From positions 79,484,001-79,548,000 of the forward strand of contig OZ231127.1 in the NCBI GenBank assembly GCA_965153355.1: a stretch of DNA of 64,000 nt, read 5' to 3'. A program made the position numbers and the translations under genes. The notes under the pieces were generated by a model. It had not been told where the DNA came from, did no database searches, and saw only the letters and a program-made list of their open reading frames with translations. Each line of letters begins with the position of its first letter. The stretch's first letter is position 1. Positions 1 through 38,989 of the stretch are shown here, piece after piece. The DNA is from Flaccisagitta enflata (lineage: Eukaryota; Chaetognatha; Sagittoidea; Aphragmophora).

Positions 1-1380
1 CTACCTTCATGCAAAATTTTGTGGCCTTCAATGGACAGCTTCATGGGCTAAAACGGCTAAAAAAACTAAAAATTGCACCCAAAATGTCTTTTTTTTAGTT
101 TTCTCGTTGGTCTCTCCTGGGCAACTGCCCCACCACCAGGTTTTACACATGTGGGGCAGGCTAACGCATACCGGTGCTGTATAATTGGTAACACTTTCAA
201 TTTAAATTTGGTCTTACTCCTTCCCAAAATGAACAAGTGAGCATATTTTTTTGGAGCTTCTTTACCCTAAGCAGAATTGAAGGCCAGAAATCTAAAATAT
301 TTTAGATGTTGGGATCTTGTGATGGTAAAAATTTTTACAATGAATATATTGCAAGTATTACTGCTTAAAAGAAATTTGGGTTAAATGACCTAAAAGTAGT
401 GTTTTCCCAATTTTTTTTGGGGGGGAGGTCGATTTTTAACTTTTTAGCCATTTTAGCTTATGAACCTGTTCATCAAAGGCTACATAATTTTCCATGAAGG
501 CAGTTACACGTAAAACAAAGCTACTTTTGAAATTTTGTGGGAATCCAAGCATTTTTTTGATTGTCATGAATAAAAAACTGATATATTTTGATTATACTTG
601 CCATTTTGGGCCATTTTGTGGAGCCCAAGCACCAGCCACCATCAATATTCTTTCTTAATAAGTAAATTACATCAAGAAAAGTTCACACCTAAATATTTTA
701 GATATGGAGATCTCATTTAGGTAAAGATTTTTATAAGAAATATAAAAAAATGATGATTTTTTTACTTTTTTGCGTTTACCATATCATTTCGGACAGTCAT
801 ATCTCAGCGACATTTGGGAAATAAGGGATGAAATTTTTTCTGGAATCTCTACAAATGTAGCAAATATCATTGATTAGAAAATATTTGGGTTACATGACCT
901 TAAAATAGTATTTCCATGAAAAAAAACTAAAAAACGCGATTTTCGAAGGGCGATTTTTAGTTTTTTGAGTCATTTTAGCCTATGAAGCTGTTCATCAAAG
1001 GCCACAAAAATTTGCATGAAGGTAGTTGCATAACATAGGAAGTTCCATTTCAAATTTTGTGAGAATCCAAGCATTTTTGGGAGCGTAATGAATAAAAAAC
1101 TTATATTTTCTTGATTTACGGGCCCCTTTTGGGCCTTTTTGGGGACCCCAAGCTACACCCACCATCATAATTCTTTCTGTTTTAGTCTCTTACATTAAGA
1201 TGAGTTCCCACTTACAAGTTTTGGGTGCTGGGCTCTGATAGATACAGATTTTTTTACCAAAAATACCCAAAAATGGCCATTTTTAGCAGTTTTTTTGGGT
1301 GCGTTTCTAAAAGCCCCCTCATAGGGCCCTGAAACCCCAAAAAATGAATTCCTGATGAAATTTTGTATGGGATTCACTTT
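1..1380. repeat. tandem direct repeat of about 530 bp, nearly three units
   Basis: 445-730 and 975-1245 align through most of their length (tgttcatcaaaggc; gaatccaagcattttt; accatcaataattctttct-like blocks), and 250-420 aligns with 680-930. The unit is about 530 bp, AT-rich and well diverged. No coding signal was seen. Confidence 0.7.
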
Positions 1381-1965
1381 TTTTTGGACACCTTAAACGA
1401 TTTTTTTTTTTCGACTAGAAATAATGCAGCTAGCTCCAATCTTGCATGTAACGGTCTCTGATCATGAAGAAAAGCGTCTATATGTCGACGTTGATTTAAA
1501 ATTGTCCTGAATCCTCCAAAGGAAGTAATTCTGCATTATTGTCGTCGTCATTTCCAATGGGAGCCACATCTTTGGTCCTTCAAAGTCGTCGTCAGCGCTA
1601 TATTCGCTCCAACTGTATTGTGATAATGAAAATATTCAGATCCTAATGCTTCAACTTTGCATTTTGATGATTATACCAAGTAGTGCAGACCTCTGAGTCG
1701 ACAGTATGGTTCACATACTACAGTAATTCGAGATGTTTCTCTCTTCCGGTCGTCTTCTTGATCTTGATCATGTCCCCCATTGATGAAGGAACGTTTCTGA
1801 CGCTCCGAAATTTCTTAATGTGCGGGTGTGCATGTTGTTCACTTTTCCGCTGTTTGGACCGTTCATGTCGAATTCTAAGGAAGTTGCGCGAGTAAAATCG
1901 ATTTGTAAGAGCTCAGACTTGCAAGTGATACATGATATATTTGTCATGAATGCAGACCGACTGAA

Positions 1966-2184
<219 letters not shown>

Positions 2185-2423
2185 CGGCGAGAGATCGAGG
2201 GAATAAAAAGGTGTCGGTCCGCCGGTCATAATTGCTGTTTGTGAATGATCAAATGGTAAAATGCTGGAGTTGAAAAGTGTAAAACCTCGCATTTTCGCCC
2301 CTACATGTGTGTGTGAGCGTGTGATTGGATGGGGGGCTCGGGGTTGTACGCCCCTGCCCACCCATCCGCAACAATATTATAACCCCGCATTACTTGTTTG
2401 CTTTACTCAGAGTCCCTGTCTAC

Positions 2424-2547
<124 letters not shown>

Positions 2548-2667
2548 GCTCTTACTTTCTATTTCGTTGTCTTTTTCGATGTATGCCCTTTGACGTGTCC
2601 TTTGTTGTTTTGACGATGCCGAAGATGGATTTGAGGGCGACATGGATCGTATTCTCCGACATTTTTT

Positions 2668-2881
2668 AGTTGCGGACACGCAACTCTATAAGAGGCTTTG
2701 TCCGTCCGTTGGTCCGTCGGTCCGTTGGTCCGTTGGTCTGTCCCGCTCGAGTCAAAAACGCGAATTTATGATGCTGCAGTTGGTATTGTGTATGTGTGAG
2801 TGTCTTGGAGGGGGACTGGGGGTGGGGTTGGATGCCCCTGCCCACTCGTCCGCAACGATATTGTGACCCCGCGTCACTTGT
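2668..2881 (-). repeat. hairpin-ended element, variant with GTGACCCCGCGTCACTTG end
   Basis: GTTGCGGACACGCAACTCTA..TAAGAGGC at the left, (GTCC)n, and GCCCCTGCCCACTCGTCCGC at the right. Its far end GTGACCCCGCGTCAC is itself palindromic. Confidence 0.75.
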
Positions 2882-3055
2882 TTTCATCCAATTCGCTAAT
2901 TTGTTGTTGTAAGCGTCAGGAATCATCAAGGCCGCTAATATAGTACTAACACGATCGTTTCAATGATTTTTCTGGTTCGCTGAAGAGGTCGACGATTGCT
3001 TGACGGATTTGAGCGGAAATCGTCGTCCTATCTTTTTGTGGTGAACGTTGGCTTA

Positions 3056-3486
3056 CACTTTTTTTTTTTTATAAGAACCTAGTTTATAAGAACATCAAGG
3101 CTTCGAATGGCCCAAAAATTAAGAACATCTTAAGAACATACGAAGGCTTCAAATCTTGAAAAAAAATTTCGCTTAAAGTAACATTTGAAGAACATTAACA
3201 AAACACTAACATTTTAGTATAATTAAGCTAAAATTTTTAAATTTCTAATATAAAAACCAAGAAAATATCCCCAGACATTAATGTTTAGCATTTGTTTTAA
3301 TAGTATTCAAAAGAAATATATTTAATATAATCAAATAATAGTATATTATAAGGTTTCTTATAGTTTATTTAATATTTTAGATTAAGAACGCATTAAGAAC
3401 GTTGAAGGCTTCATTTGACCTTGAAAATAAGAACATGAAGCCTTCGAAAAAAAAATGACGTTCTTATAAAAAAAAAAAAAAAAGTG
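3056..3486. mobile_element. TA-flanked MITE, family 1 copy A
   Basis: It begins CACTTTTTTTTT..ATAAGAAC and ends with the inverted complement, flanked by TA on both sides as in Tc1/mariner-type elements. The interior is AT-rich with no coding frame. It interrupts an otherwise open minus-strand frame. Confidence 0.85.
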
Positions 3487-4439
3487 TATTCGGGGCTGTT
3501 GACAGGATTGTTTCTTCGCTTCTAGAGGCAAGTGTATCTGATTTGTAGGGGTGAAAGCTGTTTCTGGATAGCTACAGTCTCGCTAGCATTTTCATGTCCG
3601 ACGGCCGTAACACGTTTACTCGTCATCGATCCTTAAATACTGGGAAATCACACTTCGTTTTGTTCCATCATTTTCTTCATAGTTTATTCAGTAGAACTAT
3701 GCGTAGATTATTATTTTCTCCATTGTTATTCGCATAATTAACGAACAAAAAAAATATTTCGCTGGCGACTGAGCGAATCTCGGTATCGCGGCTGAGTCTT
3801 CTAAGCTACTCAAGTATGGTTGTATTTACGTCTTATGCTAAAATGAGTGATAACAATAAGTGGAAAATTATTTTTTTCATAGCTGTACTTGGAAGTAGCT
3901 GACCTCAACCATCTGCCATTTTATAACAAATTGATCTAGAAATTTGGGATTGGTCTCAAATGAAAGATATTTGTACATAAATTATACATCTGGCTAGAAT
4001 TCTTAGAAAATTTTGATAATTTGTGACTTTATTGATGATTTTTGTCAAACATTTTCAAATTCAAAAGTGGAAATCTAAAAAAAAAAATCAATAAAAATCT
4101 TTCAAAATCTTGGAACATTGTCAGATTTTTAGTGAACTATAATCTCTGTAGAATTATCTGCCATTTGAGACCAATCGCAGGGTTTTAGCTCAAATGGTTA
4201 ACAAATGAGAAGTAGTTATAGACAGCTACTTCAAAGCACAGCAAAAAGTAAAAAACCAAAAAAAGACATGGTCAGAAATCACTTGTATGTATTTCAAAGA
4301 AATGTGGCCCCTAAACAAATTGTACAATTTTCATGAAATTTTGCATGCAAAAAGTGCAGACCAAGATCTTTCTAGATCCTTTTTCAGAAACTGATTTGAG
4401 GACCTAGAAGCAGATGTCGATTCTTTATGTTGCAACTGA

Positions 4440-4765
4440 CATGGGACACCCTGGACTAACTTGTGAGAGAATTGATGCTAAATTGATGGTGAGCACATTC
4501 TTAAAGCCGATACAGCCATATGGCCTTAACACTCACTTGCTCGTGATAGAATTGATGCTAAATTGATGGTTGGCACATTCTAAGCGCCAATACAGCCACT
4601 TGGCTTTATCACTAACTTGCTTGTGATAGAATTGATGCTAAATTGATGGTGAGCACAATCTTGGAGCCAATACAGCCACCTGGCTTTAGCACTTACTTGC
4701 TCGTGATAGAATTGATGCTAAATTGATGGTGGGCACATTCTTGGAGCCAATACAGCCACTTGACA
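4440..4765 (+). repeat. four-copy tandem repeat of about 80 bp containing a 3' splice site
   Basis: Units of about 80 bp share gatagaattgatgctaaat and ggagccaatacagccacttg. Each contains the (c)caatacag acceptor of the exon at 4756, so four candidate acceptors lie in series. Confidence 0.85.
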
Positions 4766-4857
4766 TTGGCGCTGATAATGTGGCTGACTTTGGAGTGGAA
4801 GGTGAAGGCGAAGATCCGTCACTTGGAGGCGAAAAACCCTTCAGTGGATACGACTGA
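4756..4857 (+). CDS. short terminal exon of an unidentified plus-strand gene
   Basis: Acceptor gagccaatacag, then an open frame PLDIGADNVADFGVEGEGED, PSLGGEKPFSGYD and TGA. The stretch is acidic and unlike its AT-rich surroundings, and AATAAA follows at 5130. Upstream exons were not found. The acceptor is the last of four tandem copies. Function unknown. Confidence 0.4.
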   Translation, partial: PLDIGADNVADFGVEGEGEDPSLGGEKPFSGYD

Positions 4858-5129
4858 GAATGAAATGGAATGAATCGTAAACGCGTTGGACGGTCAGCGG
4901 TTCCCGCGATGAACTATGCTTTAAGCTTAAACTTTTGACCTTGAAGCTAGGATTTGGACCACGATGTAAGGTCATAGGTCACAAGGTAAAAGTTAAGGCC
5001 ACGTCCTGGAGTTTTGGGTTTAAACTGAGAACTAGCTCTTAAAGCCGAAGGGGTGGGGGTTGGTCGGAGGGAAGGTGGTAAAAAAATTCCTCACATTACA
5101 AAGCGTCGAAACATGTGCGTGTAATTACC

Positions 5130-5135
5130 AATAAA
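5130..5135 (+). terminator. AATAAA polyadenylation signal
   Basis: AATAAA 273 bp after the stop at 4857, followed 12 bp later by an A-run. It supports a plus-strand transcript ending here. Confidence 0.45.
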
Positions 5136-5904
5136 ATATGATTCTGAAAAAAAAAAAAGCAAAACGAAACAAGCCCAAATTATGGCCAATCAGTGCTCCT
5201 CGCTGATTAAGAATTTTTGAATGAACGTTTTGAATGAATGAATGAATGAATGAATGAACGAACAAAAGAAGAAAAATGAATGTGGCATGAGGCATGAGGC
5301 ATGAGAGGTGATAGGAATGAAGAAAGACGCGACGTCAGACTCGGCCGCTTTGAGCAACCGACGGACGGACGGACGGACATGGCCTACATTAGAAGGACGC
5401 ATTTAAAAACAGAGAATGTTCTCTGAATTCTCTCGACCACGTGGATCGTCTCTTCTTTCGGTTCGAACTTGTCTCAATTCAGGCCCAAACCTATTTTCCC
5501 TTTTTTCTCCCCCCCCCCCCCAGGCTCCAGTCTTTCTTTAAATCCAGATTCATGATTCTTCTTTTTGCATCCCTAAAAAAAGCGAAATTAGATCACGACC
5601 TAGAATCCTTGAATGCTGGACTGCCGGGCATGCCAAAACACGCCTCACCTTGACAAAGGAAAGGGGAAGACTGCTCAAGAAACACATCAGGGAGAACCGA
5701 GACTTTCAGTTTATACAAAAAGGTCGTGCAATTGGGGACAAGAAATGGCAACGACGCGATTTGGTCATCTGGATGTCAAGAAACTGATGATGGTAATCCT
5801 CATCGTGGGAAAAATATTGTTTAAAAGAATGATACGTTTTGATGCACGGCTACGCGCGTGAAACAGAAGAAGAAAAAAAGTGATGGAAAACAAGAAAAAG
5901 GGAA

Positions 5905-6271
5905 GAAGGAGAAGAAGAAGAAGAAGAAGAAGAAGAAGAAGAAGAAGAAGAAGAAGAAGAAGAAGAAGAAGAAGAAGAAGAAGAAGAAGAAAAAGAAGAA
6001 TAGGAAGTGAGGTAAAATAGTGAGAGAAGAAGAAGAAGAAGAAGAAGAAGAAGAAGAAGAAGAAGAAGAAAAAGAAGAAAAAGAAAAAGAAAGAGAAGAA
6101 GAAGAAGAAGAAAAAGAAAAAGAAAAAGAAGAAGAAGAAGAAGAAGAAGAAGAAGAAGAAGAAGAAGAAGAAGAAGAAGAAGAAAAAAAAAAGAAGAAGA
6201 AGAAGAAAAAGAGGGGGAAGAAGAGAAGAAATAAAAGGGAAGAAAAATAAGGAAAGGGAAAGAAAGAAGAA

Positions 6272-6339
<68 letters not shown>

Positions 6340-7315
6340 AGAAGAAGAAGAAGAAGAAGAAGAAGAAGAAGAAGAAGAAGAAGAAGAAGAAGAAGAAAAA
6401 GAAGCAGAAGAAGAAAAAGAAGCAGAAGAAGAAAAATAAGGAAAGGGAAGAAAAAGTGAAGAAGAAGAAGAAGAAGAAGAAGAAGAAGAAAAAGAAGAAG
6501 GAGAAGAAATAGAAAAAGAAGAAGAAGAAAAGGAAGGAGAAGAAGAAGAAGAGATGGAAGGAGAAGAAGAAGAAGAGATAGGGGAGAAAGAAGAGGAAGA
6601 GGAAGAAGAGATAGAAGAAGAAGAAGAAAAAGAAGAAGAAGAAGAAGAAGAAAAAGAAAAAGAAGAAGAAGAAGAGATAGGGGAGAAATAAGAGGAAGAG
6701 GAAGAAGAGATAGAAGAAGAAGAAGAAAAAGAAGAAGAAGAAGAAAAAGAAAAAGAAAAAGAAAAAGAAAAAGAAAAAGAAGGAGAAGAAAAACAGATAG
6801 AGGAAAAAGAAGAAGAAGATGAAGGAGAGGAAAAAAGAAGAGAAAAAAGATGATGAAAAGAGGAAGGAGAAAAAAATGGTAAAGGAAAGAGAAGGAGAAG
6901 AAAAAGAACAAGGCCGGATACACGGCCATCAGTTGCGGACGGGTGGGCAGGGGCGGAAATGCAACTGTTTGCAACTAAAAATGTTGTTTTCCCACTTTTC
7001 GACTCGTGCTGACGGACGGACGGACCAACTGACCAACAGACGGACGGACGGACGGACGGACAAAGCCTCTTATAGAGTTGCGTGTCCGCAACTAAAAAGA
7101 AAAAAAAAGAAATTGAAAAAGAGGAAAGAGAAAAAGATAGAGATGTGAAGAGAAGAGGAAGAAGAAGAAGAAGAAGAAGAAGAAGCAGAAAAGAAAAAGA
7201 AGAAGAAGAAGGAGAAGAAGAAGAAGAAAAAGAAGAAGATGAAGAAGAAGAAGAAGAAAAAGAAGAAAGAGAAGAAGAGGAAGAAAAGATGGGAAGGAAG
7301 ATAGATGAAAAAAGA
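5905..7315 (+). repeat. long purine-only (GAA)n tract
   Basis: About 1 kb of almost pure purine (GAA, AAAGAA, GGAGAA) at 5905-6905 and again at 7100-7315, interrupted only by a hairpin-ended element. Long frames here (polyglutamate, or polyleucine on the other strand) are artefacts of the repeat. Confidence 0.95.
6908..7096 (+). repeat. hairpin-ended short interspersed element (reference copy)
   Basis: Begins AACAAGGCCGGATACACGGCC (GGCCG/CGGCC hairpin), then GTTGCGGACGGGTGGGCAGG, a (GGAC)n stretch, and GCCTCTTATAGAGTTGCGTG with a second hairpin GTTGCG/CGCAAC before CTAAA. It is about 190 bp and non-coding. At least thirteen copies or fragments occur in the window in both orientations. The class (SINE, MITE or Helitron-like) is undetermined. 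Confidence 0.8.
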
Positions 7316-8069
7316 TAAGAAGAAAAGCAGCAATTGATAAAAAAAAGACGTGAAAGAAGACCCTCAAAGCAAACACGTGTCCGCCTTTTTAGGGCTGATG
7401 CAATCCGTGTACCAATTAAGAATTGAGGAACGAAGTCAATGAACTGAAGGCCTTCAGTTAGATATTGACCTCAGATCCTAAATCTGAGTCCTTGTGAATT
7501 TTCCTAATTCTCTTTTATATGCGGCCGGTCCGAAGGTAGTAAAGGCATGGGCTCTAGCTTGAACTAATCTGCTTGAATTTGGTCCTGAAAGATACCTTGG
7601 CGTTTGAACATAACTCTGTTTATCTCATAAACCAAAATTTTGAATTTCTTAGGGGCCCCTAGGGGCCCCCAAAAAAGCCCTTAATGAGGATATTTTTTTG
7701 AAAAAAAAAGTGGGGTGCAATCGATAGGAAATTGCTTGATTCGCCTAGATCCAAAATCTTGCAATTTCACTTTTTAAAAAAAAACTTAGAAAATTTTTGT
7801 GTCGGCCATATTTTAAAAGAAAGTTTAAAGATTCTCCTGGAATTTTTTCAGCTTGATATGGTTCAAACAAATGTTCATAACTTCTAAAGTATTTGAGCCA
7901 GAATCTTGAAATTTGAAACGTGCAATATTGAAAGCATTGAGCAGGTTCATGCAAAAGATTGAGCTACTGACTGACCTAGGAAAATTTTTTAGTCTAAGTC
8001 TACTTCAGTGAAGGGTTTAAAGAGAATCAAACAAGCCGTGTTTCAATTCAGCTTTATTTATTACGCATA

Positions 8070-8416
8070 CCGTATTTCTTGTAATTAGCGCCCCGGGCGC
8101 TATTGAAATTGAAATGAAACATTGTTGTTTTAAACCTGCAATTAGCGCCCCCTCTACACTAATGTCTAAACAATGTATCATGAAATCTATATTTTTTGAC
8201 AATTTTCTTAGAATTCACATCAGTTAATCACTAAAAAAGAGATTTTTTTGTTGTATTGCGTCTAATTTTTCTATGATTGTTGCCAAAAAAATTGAATTTC
8301 CAATAAATTTTCCATGATTTTTTCTTAAAAATCACTCTCATCATAAGCTCATTCTTTCATGAAAAAGGGGGGGGGGGCGCTAATTAGAGGGGGAGCGATA
8401 AATGCAAGAAACACGG
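8070..8416. mobile_element. TA-flanked MITE, family 2
   Basis: Inverted ends CCGTRTTTCTTG...CAAGAAACACGG with TA on each side. Subterminal GTAATTAGCGCCCC and its inverse GGCGCTAATTAG lie near the two ends. Confidence 0.75.
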
Positions 8417-8779
8417 TATAAACAATCTCCAATCCTCCTGACCATTCCACGAGTGCAACTTACAAGCTTGTACAAGCACTTATACAAGCAGTAATTACAG
8501 CAGAACGTAATCAACTTTTAACGATAAGTAACACTAACTCTCGGTTTGCACAGGCGGTGCAGCCACCTGCCGTTCTATTCACCTTGTTCATCAATGACAA
8601 GCAACTCGTTAATAACCCGTGTCTAAAAGCTAACCAGTCGTAGGAACTGATACGCTTTAATGTTGAACATTGCCGATGAAGGAACTTCTCACTTTGCTCT
8701 CTTATGACACGTGTTCTTTAAGAATCTCATTCGGCTTTCAAATTTCATCAGCAGCATGACTTGCAAATTTTTGGGGGTC

Positions 8780-8965
8780 CGACACGATGAAACTAATGAC
8801 GACGGCAACAATGACGACGTCGAAAATGACAATGGAGAGTTGACGACAATGACGACGACGACGATGACCAAGACGGGAACGATGATAGGGATGATGAGGT
8901 CGATGATGATGACAACGACGGAAACAACGACGATGAAGATGACGACGATTTTGATGGTGGGAAGA
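8780..8965 (+). repeat. degenerate GAC/GAT triplet repeat
   Basis: Imperfect (GAC/GAT)n that reads as Asp-rich in one frame and Thr/Met-rich in another, with a frame change in the middle. No splice sites or unique coding islands support a gene. Confidence 0.7.
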
Positions 8966-9800
8966 AAAAACGCCCAATTAGAACCTGCCCAGCGGGAGAC
9001 TCAAAATTTTCAATTTACCCCCATGTCCCCCGCCCTTCATTATCACCGCGAATCCGCGATCTTCCTTCCTTCTCGTTCTACCTTCTAGAACTTTCTAGAA
9101 ATTGAAGAATTTTTTTGCTCAATTTCATTTTTCCCGCTGAATCCCACCATGCCGCCGCGAGCTGAGTATACTGAAGTTTCAACACAAATTTTCCCTCCTT
9201 CTCAGCGCGTAAAATGGGAAAGCTTCTGAACGGTGGATCAAGCTTTCTTAAGTGAGTTAAGCTCAAGTAGAAACCTGCCCAATTCTGAGCCTTTGTCTGG
9301 GACGAATGGGAAGAATTGAGGAAGGTAGTTTTCTCCTCATCCTTCATTATCTTCCTCTCCATTACACGCTAATAGCGGCAAAAATCTTCAATTGCCGTCA
9401 AAATCAGAACTTTCTCTTTGGAAGTGGACCAATGACGTTCGATTTTGCCCTTCTCTCGGCCAATGAGAGTTAACTTTAACGAGGTCATGATACGTGAGCC
9501 TCAATTTGATCTTATCTTTAAAACTTGGGACCCAGACTTCGGCGGCTATGAATCATTGCATCATTGCGACGCAACAGGAGCAAATCGCATTCCATAGGAG
9601 AAAAAAAAAGAAGATTTTTTACTGCACAAATTTGATCAAGTAAGTTGAAAGAATGACTAATTGAAGCACAATCTGATTCTTCTTTTACATTTTATGTTCA
9701 TCGATTTGTACTCGTTATTGAAATTTAAATGTGGTTTTTTTCTCGTGTACCATGGTTCACAACTTCACACACTCGTGTTTAAATCCAATCAACTGCCCTA

Positions 9801-10223
9801 CACTTTTTTTTTTATAAGAGACCAGTTTATAAGAGACATGAGCCTGAAATTTGCCAAAATTTTAAGAACAAAATAAGAAACAGCCAAGGCTGAGATTTAG
9901 TCTTGGCCAATTTCAAAAGAACTTTTTTTTTAGTTTCTTATTTAAAACATGAATTGTATTCAAATTTTTCAGAAATATAAGTTAAAAATGACTTTTTTTT
10001 CTAATATGCCTATGAAATCAGGTATTTAAATGAAAAAAAAACATGATGATTATCAAGTTTAAGATACAATTGTTATAAATAAGATATTTCTATATGATTG
10101 ATATATTTGTAAATATCAAAGAAATTAAGAACACTTTAAGAGAATTTCAGGCTGAAAACGGATGAAAAATTAAGAACACCCAGGCTGATTTCAAAAAAGT
10201 TGTCTCTTATAAAAAAAAAAGTG
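9801..10223. mobile_element. TA-flanked MITE, family 1 copy B
   Basis: Same ends as the copy at 3056 (CACTTTTTTTTTTATAAGAGA) and TA flanks. Subterminal blocks (AGTTTATAAGA) match but the interior has diverged. Confidence 0.85.
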
Positions 10224-10279
10224 TATTCGGTTCCAACACTTGTTCATTGTCGGGTCGGTCTGTCTGTCGGACCGTGCCT

Positions 10280-10436
10280 CATTCATTCCTTCATTCATTC
10301 ATTCATTCATTCAATCGTTCATTCGTTCATTCATTCATTCATTCACGCGCTCGCTCCTTTGGTTTTACAAACCTCCTTCCCTTCATTCATTCATTCATTC
10401 ATTCATTCATTCATTCATTCATTCATTCATTCATTG
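10280..10436 (+). repeat. (CATT)n microsatellite
   Basis: Two CATT blocks separated by 60 bp, about 150 bp upstream of the p53-family start codon. Confidence 0.9.
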
Positions 10437-10587
10437 TTTCACTTTCTATTTTACTTCATGAAAATGTAAGAATTTGATATTCATCATTATAACTCGTAGG
10501 TGGGAGAGGGTAAAGCTTCAAGATTGAGACCCATGGGGACACCGAGACCTACGTGCTCCTGTTCTACAAACCCCTGAGAAGCGAATC

Positions 10588-15135
<4,548 letters not shown>

Positions 15136-15146
15136 CAACAACAACG

Positions 15147-15186
<40 letters not shown>

Positions 15187-15187
15187 G

Positions 15188-15225
<38 letters not shown>

Positions 15226-15360
15226 CTTCTTTAACAGCAACAAAATAATAAAAACAACCACGACGATGACTACGACAATCCTTGCCTAGAAAGCCAAGAA
15301 AGTCCCGCAGAATTCAAATTATTCTCCACAAGGGATTTTCGCGGTGCGCCCATATTCCAG
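15136..15360 (+). repeat. second (CAA)n tract and degenerate copy of the p53 exon 5 tail
   Basis: A new (CAA)n tract at 15136-15225 is followed by 15283-15350, which resembles 15067-15135 (compare CCTAAAAAACCGAGAAAATC with CCTAGAAAGCCAAGAAAGTC). Tract plus tail therefore look tandemly duplicated. An acceptor-like ctttaacag at 15235 opens a frame of about 40 codons ending FSTRDFRGAPIFQR and a stop. I could not find a phase-matched donor, so it is only a possible alternative terminal exon. Confidence 0.5.
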
Positions 15361-15678
15361 CGGTAGGAAACTTAGCATAATTCATGATATTCACCATGAA
15401 AGTGTACTTATTCAAACAACATTAAACTGAAACGTTTTGAAGGTCAGAATCTGTATAATCTAAGTCAAATCCAAAGTCTAGGCGCCACCAATTGCAAGAA
15501 AATTAGGACAATCCTTCTCCGCATTACGTATTGCTATTGTGCCATTGATTTCTTTTTTTTTTCGTTTCTTGTTTCTATTTTTGCTTCAAATATTTTCTAC
15601 GTTTCCTTCATGAAATTGTTCACCTTTTGTACTGACGTTTGTGATAAAAGAACCGTGATTTTTTTTTACGATTTGATA

Positions 15679-15684
15679 AATAAA
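15679..15684 (+). terminator. AATAAA polyadenylation signal, p53-family gene
   Basis: AATAAA about 545 bp after the stop at 15135, on the gene's strand and followed by GT-rich sequence. It is the first good hexamer after the coding end, so it is the likely 3' end of the transcript. Confidence 0.6.
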
Positions 15685-15896
15685 ATTTATTCAATGTGCG
15701 TCTGCACATGAGTCGTTTTACATTTCTTAAGCCTGAAGGCGATCATGGTATAGGATCGACAGTGTTTCAATAATACACAGATTAATGTTAAGAATGACAG
15801 CTAGAGTCAGCAAGACTCCCCTACAATGTAAATTTTGGACGCGATGTGTGGTTAGCTTTGACTATTCAGTTACGCATGAAGTTACACATGAAGTTA

Positions 15897-15947
<51 letters not shown>

Positions 15948-15989
15948 AACTTACATGTCTCTTAGGGCTTGCGACTGGTGACAGTGCCA

Positions 15990-16071
<82 letters not shown>

Positions 16072-16110
16072 TTACATGTCTCTTCGGGCTTGTGGCTGGT
16101 GACAGGGCCA

Positions 16111-16148
<38 letters not shown>

Positions 16149-16187
16149 TTACATGTCTCTTCGGGCTTGTGGCTGGTGACAGGGCCA

Positions 16188-16264
<77 letters not shown>

Positions 16265-16271
16265 ATCTTAC

Positions 16272-38033
<21,762 letters not shown>

Positions 38034-38050
38034 CTGCATGGAGAGAGAGA

Positions 38051-38113
<63 letters not shown>

Positions 38114-38989
38114 AGCGAGAGAGAGTAACATGAGTATCAATTTTCAATTTCATGGCTCAGCATTTCAGAGTTGCTGAATTTTCCGTGGTCGCGATCCGTG
38201 GGGCTGCCTGCCCCTATGGAAAAGCCTTTTCTTTACTTTAACGCTATCTTGACAAGACGTCCATCAGTATCTTTTTCGAACCCAACAGAGCAACTTTATG
38301 ACACATGGTAAATTTTGCACATCCAGCTAGTATAGCGAGTTTGTCTTTAAGGCAGTTCGGTAATTGTTACAGAGCCCGATCCATCAATTACAATAGTCTG
38401 GTGTCATGGTACGTGTAAGCCGGTCGCGGACAGGGTGAAATTCATCAATTTTAAAAGATAAACAGTGGAATTATAATGGCCCCTTGGACATCTCTCCGTG
38501 CCTTAATCAGCATAACCGTCTTTTCAGTTTTCACTTTGACGGCGATTATAATTGTGACTAGATTTATTTGCATTTTTTTTGGGCTCGCAACATCAGTGCT
38601 AACTAATAGTACTCAAATCATTGAGTCTTTGTTTCCGATTTCCTCAGATTGATTGCTGACTTGCTGTTAAAAAGTATTATCCAACGAGTCACATTTGCTG
38701 AACTCATGGCACTTATACATTCATGCATAATCGATTGAGTCATCGTATCTGTCTTCTGATATCGATGTACGAGGGACGATGGAATGCGCAGAAAATGGCT
38801 TTAGTATCCCCACCCGGCGCTTTTTCCTTTCCAATATGATCAAAAAAGAGTAAAACGCCCTCAGAAAGTCAAGGGCATCGGGATTGGAGCATCGGTAGTT
38901 GAAGAAAAATGAAGGAAAAACAGAAAATATAGGGGTCAGACACCCCTAACTTTGTTAGCTCATATTTTCTGAATGAATTGAGCAAATGA

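Noticed and set aside
5850-6974. 374-codon leucine-rich minus-strand frame
   Set aside because: It is the complement of a (GAA)n purine tract; no unique sequence, splice sites or signal peptide.
8689-9088. Acidic plus-strand frame possibly encoding a nuclear protein
   Set aside because: Only GAC/GAT triplet repeat supports it; the frame changes inside the repeat and the remaining tail has no supporting splice site.
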